The notes beneath the pieces are model-generated. The model was given only the letters and a program-made list of their open reading frames with translations, was not told where the DNA came from and ran no database searches. A stretch of DNA of 5,381 nucleotides from Bacillota bacterium (GTDB taxonomy: Bacteria > Bacillota > Clostridia > Lachnospirales > Lachnospiraceae), in the NCBI GenBank assembly GCA_023420085.1, contig JAEZWQ010000035.1, positions 1 to 5,381 on the forward strand, given 5' to 3'. This document shows positions 1 to 5,381 of this stretch, one piece after another (positions within the stretch are counted from its first letter, which is position 1; every line of letters begins with the position of its first letter). The position numbers were made by a program, and so were the translations under genes.

Positions 1-976
1 ATCCAATATCTCCTCTGTCTATGGCGTTTGCCAGCTCCTTGGCATAATAAGTGATAAGAATATCTGCCCCTGCTCGAAATATGGATATTGCAGTTTCACA
101 CATCATTTGATATTCATCAATATATCCCAGCTTTGAAGCTGCCTTAATCATGGAATATTCACCACTTACACTGTATGCAGCAATAGGAAGCTCTGTTGAT
201 ACTCTAATTTCTCTAAGAACATCTAGGTATGACATGGCAGGCTTTACCATGATAATATCAGCTCCCTCTTCCTCATCATAGGAGGCCTCTCGGACAGCTT
301 CTCTAAGATTATGGTAATCCATTTGATACGACTTCCTATCTCCAAAGCTTGGAGCGGAATCAGCAGCATCTCTGAATGGACCATAAAATGAAGAAGCATA
401 TTTTGCCGAGTATGACATGATTGGTATATTTGTATATCCCTTTTTATCTAATGCTTCTCTAATAGCATCAATTCTTCCATCCATCATATCTGATGGTGCA
501 ATCATGTCTGCTCCTGCCTCAACATGGCTTATTGCTATGCGAGCCAGATATGGCAGGGTTGCATCATTATCAACCATATTCCCCTTGAGGATTCCACAGT
601 GTCCATGGGATGTATATTCACACATGCATACATCAGTTATAAGGTACACCTTATCCCCATAAGCCTCTTTTATGGCTCTTAATGCTCTTTGCACAATGCC
701 TTCCTCAGCATATGCCTGACTTCCTACTACATCCTTTTCAGCTGGTATTCCAAAGAGAATGAATTTATTTACTCCCACCTTCAAGGCAGGGTCAATGGCA
801 TCACTTATTCTATCTACGCTATACCTATACTGTCCCTGCATAGATGAAATTTCTTCCATTATATTTTCTCCATCCTGAAAGAATAATGGGTAAATCAAGC
901 TGTCCTTTGATACTCTTCTTTCCCTTACTAAGCCACGAAGATTAGCACTGCTTCTTAAACGTCTACCTCTGTTCAT
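1..976 (-). CDS. hemB: Porphobilinogen synthase (delta-aminolevulinic acid dehydratase), 3' end cut by window edge
   Basis: HemB condenses two 5-aminolevulinate molecules into porphobilinogen, the first common pyrrole of heme, siroheme and cobalamin synthesis, in the cytoplasm. I translated the minus strand from the ATG at 976: 325 codons are open and no stop is reached at base 1. The family is about 320-330 residues, so only a few residues should be missing. Two Schiff-base lysines are recognisable: K192 in MSYSAKYAS and K245 in MVKPAMSY. The active-site metal loop DVCMCEYTSHGHCG (115-128) has three cysteines, C117, C119 and C127, which is the zinc-type pattern. An REA-x-x-D-x-x-EGAD-like stretch (about 229-240) resembles the allosteric magnesium region. 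The start overlaps the end of cobA-hemD by 14 nt, and AGGAG (plus-strand 981-985) lies 4 nt upstream of the ATG. It is the most distal gene of the visible operon. The family call is very secure; the exact end is not visible. Confidence 0.97.
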   Translation of the reverse strand, partial: MNRGRRLRSSANLRGLVRERRVSKDSLIYPLFFQDGENIMEEISSMQGQYRYSVDRISDAIDPALKVGVNKFILFGIPAEKDVVGSQAYAEEGIVQRALRAIKEAYGDKVYLITDVCMCEYTSHGHCGILKGNMVDNDATLPYLARIAISHVEAGADMIAPSDMMDGRIDAIREALDKKGYTNIPIMSYSAKYASSFYGPFRDAADSAPSFGDRKSYQMDYHNLREAVREASYDEEEGADIIMVKPAMSYLDVLREIRVSTELPIAAYSVSGEYSMIKAASKLGYIDEYQMMCETAISIFRAGADILITYYAKELANAIDRGDIG

Positions 977-2525
977 CTTGCTCCTGCCTTTCTAAAATCG
1001 CTTCAACCATTGACTCAAGGCTGGCCTTCTTACTTACTATGACATTGAAGCCCTTTTCCTTAGCAAGTCTCTCTGTTGAAGGACCAATAGTAACTGCAAT
1101 TGGACCAGCTGATGGACTTCCACCAACCTTTGAAACTAGATTTTTAATTATTTTCTTATTCTGATTATTGGAAGTTAGTGACTCTATACAACTATTGCTT
1201 GTAAAAGTAATGTAATCATATTTTTCAACATCTATATTTTCCATCAGTTTAATGGTTTCATATGTAGCAAGACTACAAAAAGCAATTCCTGCATTTTTTA
1301 ATCCATCTTCAAGAGCAGGACTTGCAACCTTAGGCCTAATCACAAGCACCTTAGAGCTGGTATCTAACACTCCCTCTTTTACTGCCTCTGCTACTAAATG
1401 TTCTCCATCATATTTGGAAGGAATAAAGTCGGCAACAATTCCATAATCTAACAATGCGGCACCTGTCTTTGGTCCTACCACATATATTTTTTTACCACCA
1501 AGACATCTGCTATCTAGCTGGGCTTCCAGAAGTGAAGCCATAAAAGTTTCTACCCCTGTAGCACTGGTAAATATCAATGTATCAAAATTTTCCATTGACA
1601 GTGCATCTTCAAAAAATCTTTCTGCCCAGTTATCACTGCAAGTAAATTCAGGGTCTACTGGTCTTGTTTCTATCATAGGTACAGTATCTACGCTAGCGCC
1701 TAAATCTGTTAACATGCTACTAAGCTTACTAGCCTTATTTGAGGGCTGTGTAACCAGAATCTTCTTGCCTTTTAAAGGTCCCTCTCCTATCCACTTAAAT
1801 TTATGATGCAAAGTAGCCACCTTGCCTACTAATATTATACTTGGCGATTTAATTGCATTATTTTCAATAAGGCTCATCATCGTTCCAAGCACACCCACAA
1901 AAACTCTTTGCTCAGAAGTAGTACCTTTTTCAATAATGGCAACAGGCATAGATGTAGACATGCCTGCTTTTAAAAGACCATCCTTGATAAATTCTGCTCT
2001 GGATACACTCATCATAAAGACAAGGGTACCTTTAAGCTTTACCAATGAATCAAAGTCTATATTGGCTTTTGTATTTCTCTTACCATAACCTGTAATAATG
2101 TGAAGAGATGAAGTATAGTCTCTGTGAGTTACCGGTATTCCACCATAGGCAGCAGCCGCTATGGGTGATGTTATACCTGGTACTACTTCATATCCTACAT
2201 TATTTTTTACAAGTAGCTCTAGCTCTTCTCCCCCTCTGCCAAATAAAAAGGGATCTCCACCTTTAAGGCGCACTACCTTTTTACCATTCAGAGCATGCTC
2301 AAGAATAATTTCATTGATTCTTTCTTGTGGAACCTTATGGTCGCCAGCTACCTTACCTACATCTATCAGCTCAGCCTTTGGAGCTAACTCAAGTAGCTTT
2401 GGGTTTGCCAGCCTATCATATATTACTACATCTGCATTTTCCAGTAGTCTCTTACCCTTGATAGTAAGTAGCTCCTCATCTCCTGGGCCTGCTCCTACCA
2501 GATATACTCTACCTTTATAAGCCAT
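963..2525 (-). CDS. cobA-hemD: Fused uroporphyrinogen-III C-methyltransferase / uroporphyrinogen-III synthase
   Basis: A 520-residue bifunctional protein. Residues 1-248 are a SAM-dependent uroporphyrinogen-III methyltransferase (SUMT) that makes precorrin-2. Visible motifs are VGAGPGD (10-16), YDRL (36-39), GDPFLFGRG (90-98), VPGITS (115-120) and the ITG element near 144-146. Residues 252-515 are HemD, which closes and inverts ring D of hydroxymethylbilane. It shows ILVTQP (256-261), FTSATGVETF (319-328), VGPKTG (350-355), FTSNS (441-445) and IGPSTERLAKEKG (480-492). The fusion channels the HemD product into methylation and away from heme. I chose the ATG at 2525 over one at 2537. The later one has a Shine-Dalgarno GAGGA 5 nt upstream and leaves the usual short N-terminus before the glycine motif, while the earlier one has only A-rich sequence before it. 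The start overlaps hemC by 11 nt and the end overlaps hemB by 14 nt. The HemD half is divergent, for example Q260 where VTR is common, but HemD is poorly conserved across bacteria. Confidence 0.96.
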   Translation of the reverse strand: MAYKGRVYLVGAGPGDEELLTIKGKRLLENADVVIYDRLANPKLLELAPKAELIDVGKVAGDHKVPQERINEIILEHALNGKKVVRLKGGDPFLFGRGGEELELLVKNNVGYEVVPGITSPIAAAAYGGIPVTHRDYTSSLHIITGYGKRNTKANIDFDSLVKLKGTLVFMMSVSRAEFIKDGLLKAGMSTSMPVAIIEKGTTSEQRVFVGVLGTMMSLIENNAIKSPSIILVGKVATLHHKFKWIGEGPLKGKKILVTQPSNKASKLSSMLTDLGASVDTVPMIETRPVDPEFTCSDNWAERFFEDALSMENFDTLIFTSATGVETFMASLLEAQLDSRCLGGKKIYVVGPKTGAALLDYGIVADFIPSKYDGEHLVAEAVKEGVLDTSSKVLVIRPKVASPALEDGLKNAGIAFCSLATYETIKLMENIDVEKYDYITFTSNSCIESLTSNNQNKKIIKNLVSKVGGSPSAGPIAVTIGPSTERLAKEKGFNVIVSKKASLESMVEAILERQEQDEQR

Positions 2526-3504
2526 TTCTTTCCTCATATTTCTTTAGATCAGCCTTTAACTTATTTGCCAGCTCAACTGCGAGCCTTATGACATTCGCTT
2601 CATCAATTTCACAGGTATCATTTCCTTTAAATAGCTTCCAATTACAATTAAGCTGGGTATCTATTTCATCATGTTTTTCTTCTGTTTCACGGCTCTCATG
2701 CAGGCTATTATCTCTCAGAGCATAGCCATAGCAATACTTAGCCTGAAATATATCACCAGCTAACTGAAAATGTATTCCCACAGGGCTGGTACAATCACCA
2801 CCTAAGGCAGCAACAAATGCTCGTTCTCCTAAGGCTTGTAACCTGGAGGTTTTATCATCAAAGCCGTCAAGTAATGCTATTTTATCAGTATCAGCTTGGC
2901 GCGCCTGAACTACTACGATAGCCTGTCCTGCAGAAGGCACCATCTCATCTACTGAGAATGCTCTGCTCACTCTATTTTCCAAGCCAAGTCTTTTTAGTCC
3001 TGCCATTGCAAAAATAGTTGCCGCATATTCTCCACTATCTACCTTATTTAATCTTGTTTCAACATTTCCTCTAATCACCTTAAATTTGGCACCTGGGATA
3101 ATTTCTGAAAGCTGAGATATTCGCCTCAGACTTGAGCAGCCTATGGGTTTTGACAAATCTATTTCTGTTGTCCCCTCAGGCAGTACAAGCACATCTCGTG
3201 GATCCTCTCTTTGTGAAAATGCCACTAATGGAATGTCGCTTGCTATTTCAGCGGGCATATCCTTTAGGCTATGTACTGTAAATGTAGCTTCTTTATTTCT
3301 AAGTGCCTCATCAAGCTCTTTTACAAAAAGACCCTTTCCACCAAGCTTAGCTAAGGAACCTTCAAGCTTAACATCTCCCGTAGTTTTCATAGTGAGAAGT
3401 GATATATCTTCATCAGGAAACCTATTTTTTAAATAGTCTATCAGCATGTTAGACTGATATACGGCAAGGTTACTCATTCGGGAGGCTACAGTAATTTTAC
3501 TCAT
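2515..3504 (-). CDS. hemC: Hydroxymethylbilane synthase (porphobilinogen deaminase)
   Basis: HemC polymerises four porphobilinogen units into linear hydroxymethylbilane on a covalently bound dipyrromethane cofactor. With the chosen ATG the protein is 329 residues. Family hallmarks are ASRMSNLAVYQ near the N-terminus (7-17), HSLKDMP (78-84) with catalytic D82, the CSSLRR element (123-128), RGNVETRL (145-152), and the cofactor-attachment cysteine C238 in LGGDCTSPVG (234-243). The third domain (about 244-329) looks longer than in a roughly 310-residue enzyme, with a charged and cysteine-containing stretch at about 268-298. The reading frame stays open upstream to 3564, but those 20 residues (many K and R) precede the conserved start of the fold and overlap sirC heavily. 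The ATG at 3504 overlaps sirC by 8 nt. A GTG at 3507 in the same frame is nearly as likely, because the GAGGA Shine-Dalgarno is 8 nt from it and 11 nt from the ATG. Function is secure; the start is uncertain by one codon. Confidence 0.96.
   Translation of the reverse strand: MSKITVASRMSNLAVYQSNMLIDYLKNRFPDEDISLLTMKTTGDVKLEGSLAKLGGKGLFVKELDEALRNKEATFTVHSLKDMPAEIASDIPLVAFSQREDPRDVLVLPEGTTEIDLSKPIGCSSLRRISQLSEIIPGAKFKVIRGNVETRLNKVDSGEYAATIFAMAGLKRLGLENRVSRAFSVDEMVPSAGQAIVVVQARQADTDKIALLDGFDDKTSRLQALGERAFVAALGGDCTSPVGIHFQLAGDIFQAKYCYGYALRDNSLHESRETEEKHDEIDTQLNCNWKLFKGNDTCEIDEANVIRLAVELANKLKADLKKYEERNGL
2531..2535 (-). promoter_or_regulatory. Ribosome binding site deciding the cobA-hemD start
   Basis: The minus strand reads GAGGA here, 5 nt before the ATG at 2525. 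It lies immediately after the alternative ATG at 2537, so it can serve only the downstream start. It sits inside the final codons of hemC, so translation of cobA-hemD is probably coupled to hemC. Confidence 0.7.
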
Positions 3505-4015
3505 CACCAGATTTTTCCTCTTCATCACTCTCGTGATTTTCGCCAAAACTTTTATTGGCAACAAGTTCTCTAAACTGTACTACTACATCCTTAACCGCTG
3601 TATGATGCTCTCCGTCACCAACAATACCCATAGTCAGATAATCCTTTGTAACAATACCAGGAAAATAGAAGTTTCCCTCATCCTTATTGCTGGCTACACT
3701 GGCGTAAATATTCTTTTCTTTAGCGCACATACCTACCTGAAAATTCAGCTCACTGTCATTTGTGCATGCCAGTACCATGAATATATCATCAGTTACATCA
3801 CTTACTTCAAAAACTTCTTCTTCAAGAACTACATTATCATAGTCCTTGGCAAATTCTTTCATTTCGTCACATATTTCCTGAGATATGACCTTAATTTCTT
3901 CAAAGCTAAAATCAACTAGTTGCTTTAGCCTGCGTGTGGCAATCTTGCCTCCACCTACAACAAGTACCTTCCTATCCTTTGTTGGCACAAATACGGGAAA
4001 ATATCTATTATCCAT
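3497..4015 (-). CDS. sirC: Precorrin-2 dehydrogenase (sirohydrochlorin-forming, SirC / CysG N-terminal type)
   Basis: This enzyme oxidises precorrin-2 to sirohydrochlorin using NAD+, giving the last common intermediate of siroheme and anaerobic cobalamin synthesis. The 172-residue protein opens with YFPVFV (5-10), followed by the Rossmann dinucleotide-binding segment VLVVGGGKIATRR (17-29). ACTNDSELN (83-91) matches the CysG/Met8p region with a key aspartate (CysG Asp104, Met8p Asp141); D87 is the likely equivalent. SVASNKDEGNFYFPGI (106-121) matches the NVVD-x-x-x-x-x-FI-x-P segment. In E. coli CysG an SSGGTSP motif follows; here the corresponding stretch reads VGDGEHHT (132-139). The tail (159-172) is strongly acidic. 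I chose the ATG at 4015, which has GAGGAG ending 4 nt upstream and overlaps cobK by 8 nt. An in-frame ATG at 4054 would add 13 residues deep within cobK. There is no methyltransferase domain, consistent with separate CobA activity downstream. Whether it also chelates metal, as Met8p and CysG do, cannot be seen. The symbol follows the B. megaterium stand-alone enzyme. Confidence 0.92.
   Translation of the reverse strand: MDNRYFPVFVPTKDRKVLVVGGGKIATRRLKQLVDFSFEEIKVISQEICDEMKEFAKDYDNVVLEEEVFEVSDVTDDIFMVLACTNDSELNFQVGMCAKEKNIYASVASNKDEGNFYFPGIVTKDYLTMGIVGDGEHHTAVKDVVVQFRELVANKSFGENHESDEEEKSGDE
3516..3520 (-). promoter_or_regulatory. Ribosome binding site for hemC
   Basis: The minus strand reads GAGGA. 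Spacing is 8 nt to a GTG at 3507 and 11 nt to the ATG at 3504, so the site slightly favours the GTG. It argues against the in-frame ATG at 3525, which lies upstream of it. The site is inside the acidic C-terminal codons of sirC (part of its EEEK stretch). Confidence 0.6.
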
Positions 4016-4916
4016 AAAACTCCTCTCTTTGATTATCCTGTGCAAAACTCGCAAAAGAGTCTAAAAAGTATGTTAATTCTAATCCACTTTCACTCGTAGG
4101 TCTGCTAATAATTATAACAGTAAAGCCTTCCTTTACCAAATCCAGCTTTTCTTGAAATCCTCCGATACTGCCGGTACTTTTGGTAACCAGTACGTGTGTA
4201 TCTATTTTTTGAAGCATAGCTATGTTAAGCTCTCTGGAAAATGGTCCTTGCATGGCAATGATATTCTTCATCGGAAGTCCTAATTCCATAGCTTTGTCAA
4301 GAGAATCATGACTTGGAAGCACACGGACAAAAAGGCGATTTTTTTTATCAGTTACATCCTGATATTTAGCAAGCTCCTTTGCACCCGTGGTAAGAAGTAC
4401 ATTCTGACCTGTAAGCTGTTCATTTAATACCCTAACCACATGCTCTATACTTTCACAAATCAGATAACCGGACTTTAGCCCTTCGCCAAGCTCATCGGCC
4501 GTAATCTTATAGCTATCATCCTCCAGTGCAGCTTCATTTCTAAAGCAACGAAAATATGCGGTATTACATCTTTTACATGCATTTTTAATATTTTCTGTTA
4601 CAATAACGGCATAGGGATGAGTGGAATCAATTACAATTTCAATCTTCTTTTCCTCAATGATATGGCATATGTCATCCTCAGTAAGTCTCCCTTCCAATAC
4701 CTGAATATTAGCTATGTCCTCTAGCAGTTCTTTACCATAGTCTGTTGCTACTGAAAAGAAGAACCTATGACCGATGCCAAGCTCGCTGACGCACTCCCCC
4801 ATAAGTCTTCCCTCTTTGGTTCCTGCAAAAACGAGAATGGCTCCATTACTGGAAATTGCTTCAAACTGTTCTTTAAGGTTCACAGTTAGTATATTATCTT
4901 CTGAATGACTACACAT
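4008..4916 (-). CDS. cobK: Precorrin-6A reductase / cobalt-precorrin-6A reductase (CobK/CbiJ)
   Basis: CobK/CbiJ reduces the corrin macrocycle of (cobalt-)precorrin-6A to 6B using a nicotinamide cofactor. The 302-residue protein shows the family landmarks in order: ILVFAGTKEGR (27-37), IDSTHPYA (96-103), LLTTGAKEL (174-182), RVLPS (198-202), AMQGPFSRELN (221-231), and VTKSTGSIGGFQEKL (244-258). The family usually begins close to the ILVF-GT-EGR strand at a length near 250-260, so about 26 residues here form an N-terminal extension. No other ATG occurs before residue 39, and the ATG at 4916 has AGAGG 8 nt upstream, so the extension appears to be translated. The gene overlaps cobJ by 8 nt and sirC by 8 nt. 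Adjacency to a CbiH-type gene and to sirC suggests the anaerobic, cobalt-early pathway, making cbiJ the more precise name. A run of eight A on the coding strand (4346-4339) encodes the KK of TDKKNR. Confidence 0.95.
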   Translation of the reverse strand: MCSHSEDNILTVNLKEQFEAISSNGAILVFAGTKEGRLMGECVSELGIGHRFFFSVATDYGKELLEDIANIQVLEGRLTEDDICHIIEEKKIEIVIDSTHPYAVIVTENIKNACKRCNTAYFRCFRNEAALEDDSYKITADELGEGLKSGYLICESIEHVVRVLNEQLTGQNVLLTTGAKELAKYQDVTDKKNRLFVRVLPSHDSLDKAMELGLPMKNIIAMQGPFSRELNIAMLQKIDTHVLVTKSTGSIGGFQEKLDLVKEGFTVIIISRPTSESGLELTYFLDSFASFAQDNQREEFYG

Positions 4917-5381
4917 TCTTATATCCTCTAGGTGTTACCAGCTTTCCATTTATAAGCTCTGTAGTTGAATTTCCTATAAACACAGTTGTAAACATATCAA
5001 TATCACTATTATTTTTCAGGTCCTGCATCGTACAAACTACGCTTATTTCACCTTCACGTCCTATATGCTTTACATATCCACATGGAGTTGTAAGCGGTCT
5101 ATACTTGCTCAATATATCTACTGTCATATCAAGATATTCTGTTCTCTTTTTACTCTTTGGATTATATAAACAAATTACAAAGTCACCCTCACCAGCCAGC
5201 TTAACCCTCTTCATTATCAAGTCTAAAGGAGTTAAAAGGTCACTTAGAGAAATAATAGCAAAATCATGTATAAGAGGTGCTCCCAAAAGTGCTGCTCCGC
5301 TACATGCCGCTGTAATGCCTGAAATAGTTTCAATCTTAACTTCAGGATGATTTTTTGCCACCTGATTCATTATTCCTGCCA
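4909..5381 (-). CDS. cobJ: Precorrin-3B C17-methyltransferase (CobJ/CbiH), 5' part cut by window edge
   Basis: CobJ/CbiH is a SAM-dependent tetrapyrrole methyltransferase that methylates C17 and drives ring contraction. In the anaerobic route it converts cobalt-factor III to cobalt-precorrin-4. The window holds the last 156 codons and the stop. The frame stays open through the right edge, with bases 5371-5381 reading (A)TG-A-G-I before M4, so the ATG at 5370 is internal. The fit MAGI plus an amphipathic helix is what follows the GDPGVYG motif in this family. Visible signatures, numbered from the first complete codon (5379), are SGITAACSGAALLGAP (20-35), HDFAIISLSDLLTP (38-51), GDFVICLYNPKSKKR (65-79), a T-T-x-FIGNST segment near the C-terminus, and the closing VTPRGY. 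Roughly 85-90 N-terminal residues should lie beyond the edge. The family's usual VPGIT has serine for proline here (S20). The 3' end overlaps cobK by 8 nt. In this setting cbiH is the likely functional name. Confidence 0.95.
   Translation of the reverse strand, partial: AGIMNQVAKNHPEVKIETISGITAACSGAALLGAPLIHDFAIISLSDLLTPLDLIMKRVKLAGEGDFVICLYNPKSKKRTEYLDMTVDILSKYRPLTTPCGYVKHIGREGEISVVCTMQDLKNNSDIDMFTTVFIGNSTTELINGKLVTPRGYKNV
4925..4929 (-). promoter_or_regulatory. Ribosome binding site for cobK
   Basis: The minus strand reads AGAGG, 8 nt before the ATG at 4916 and within the last codons of cobJ (the PRGY segment). It supports translation from 4916 and therefore the unusual N-terminal extension of CobK. 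Confidence 0.65.

Noticed and set aside
417..662. Short plus-strand open frames, including those at 417-662, 1252-1446, 1822-2088, 3143-3436 and 5105-5350
   Set aside because: All are antisense to strongly supported coding regions and show no motif or ribosome binding site.
2161..2520. Plus-strand open frame of 119 codons, rich in Ser and Pro, opposite the CobA domain
   Set aside because: The Ser/Pro richness is explained by the complement of Gly/Glu-rich codons of the methyltransferase. It is entirely antisense and has no family signature.
2526..2537. Alternative ATG at 2537 for cobA-hemD (adds MRKE)
   Set aside because: The upstream sequence is only A-rich, while a clear GAGGA serves the ATG at 2525; the extra residues are not conserved family sequence.
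2898..2905. GC-rich 8-base palindrome GGCGCGCC in an AT-rich region
   Set aside because: It is a single copy, encodes conserved HemC residues (QARQ region) in frame, and has no flanking repeat or site-like context.
3422..3436. Inverted repeat CTATTT-TTT-AAATAG as a possible terminator or hairpin
   Set aside because: It has an all-AT core apart from one base pair, sits inside hemC codons (FKNRF region), and would be a weak hairpin; likely chance in AT-rich sequence.
3505..3564. Alternative upstream start at 3564 for hemC
   Set aside because: It would add 20 mostly basic residues before the conserved N-terminus and overlap sirC by 68 nt; the ribosome binding site lies downstream of it.
3533..3919. 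Plus-strand open frame of 128 codons opposite sirC
   Set aside because: It lies wholly antisense to a well-supported gene, its translation is a biased mix of hydrophobic and aromatic residues with no recognisable motif, and there is no convincing ribosome binding site. It is a shadow frame.
5371..5381. Possible cobalamin riboswitch or operon promoter at the right edge
   Set aside because: The frame of cobJ stays open through the edge, so the operon's leader must lie outside the window; nothing riboswitch-like is visible.

Overview
This window is a solid block of tetrapyrrole (corrinoid, siroheme) biosynthesis genes. All lie on the minus strand, so transcription runs from high to low coordinates. 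Six protein-coding genes cover essentially every base, and each overlaps its neighbour by 8 to 14 nt. No RNA gene, mobile element, CRISPR array, terminator or intergenic spacer is visible. The base composition is AT-rich, with many ATA and AGA/AGG codons. Together with a fused CobA-HemD protein, a stand-alone precorrin-2 dehydrogenase, and early tetrapyrrole genes joined directly to cobalamin ring genes, this suggests an anaerobic Firmicute of the Clostridia, perhaps Lachnospiraceae. That assignment is inference from gene organisation and composition, not a database match.

Layout in transcription order: the C-terminal two-thirds of cobJ/cbiH (precorrin-3B C17-methyltransferase, cut by the right edge); cobK/cbiJ (precorrin-6A reductase); sirC-type precorrin-2 dehydrogenase; hemC (hydroxymethylbilane synthase); a cobA-hemD fusion (uroporphyrinogen-III C-methyltransferase plus uroporphyrinogen-III synthase); and hemB (porphobilinogen synthase, 325 codons visible, stop codon just beyond the left edge).

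The enzymes form a connected route. HemB makes porphobilinogen from 5-aminolevulinate, HemC makes hydroxymethylbilane, the HemD half closes the ring to uroporphyrinogen III, the CobA half methylates it twice to precorrin-2, and SirC oxidises that to sirohydrochlorin. Sirohydrochlorin is the branch point for siroheme (iron) and, by the anaerobic route, cobalamin (cobalt). CbiH and CbiJ act later, in corrin-ring formation. Gene order on the transcript is roughly the reverse of pathway order. The cobalt chelatase, the other cbi genes, hemA, hemL and any cobalamin riboswitch are not in the window; they may lie beyond the edges or elsewhere.

I see no previously undescribed system here. The points worth a second look are the uniform overlap architecture, the absence of hemA between sirC and hemC, a replaced C-terminal motif and acidic tail in SirC, an N-terminal extension on CobK, an extended third domain in HemC, and ambiguous start codons in hemC and cobA-hemD.
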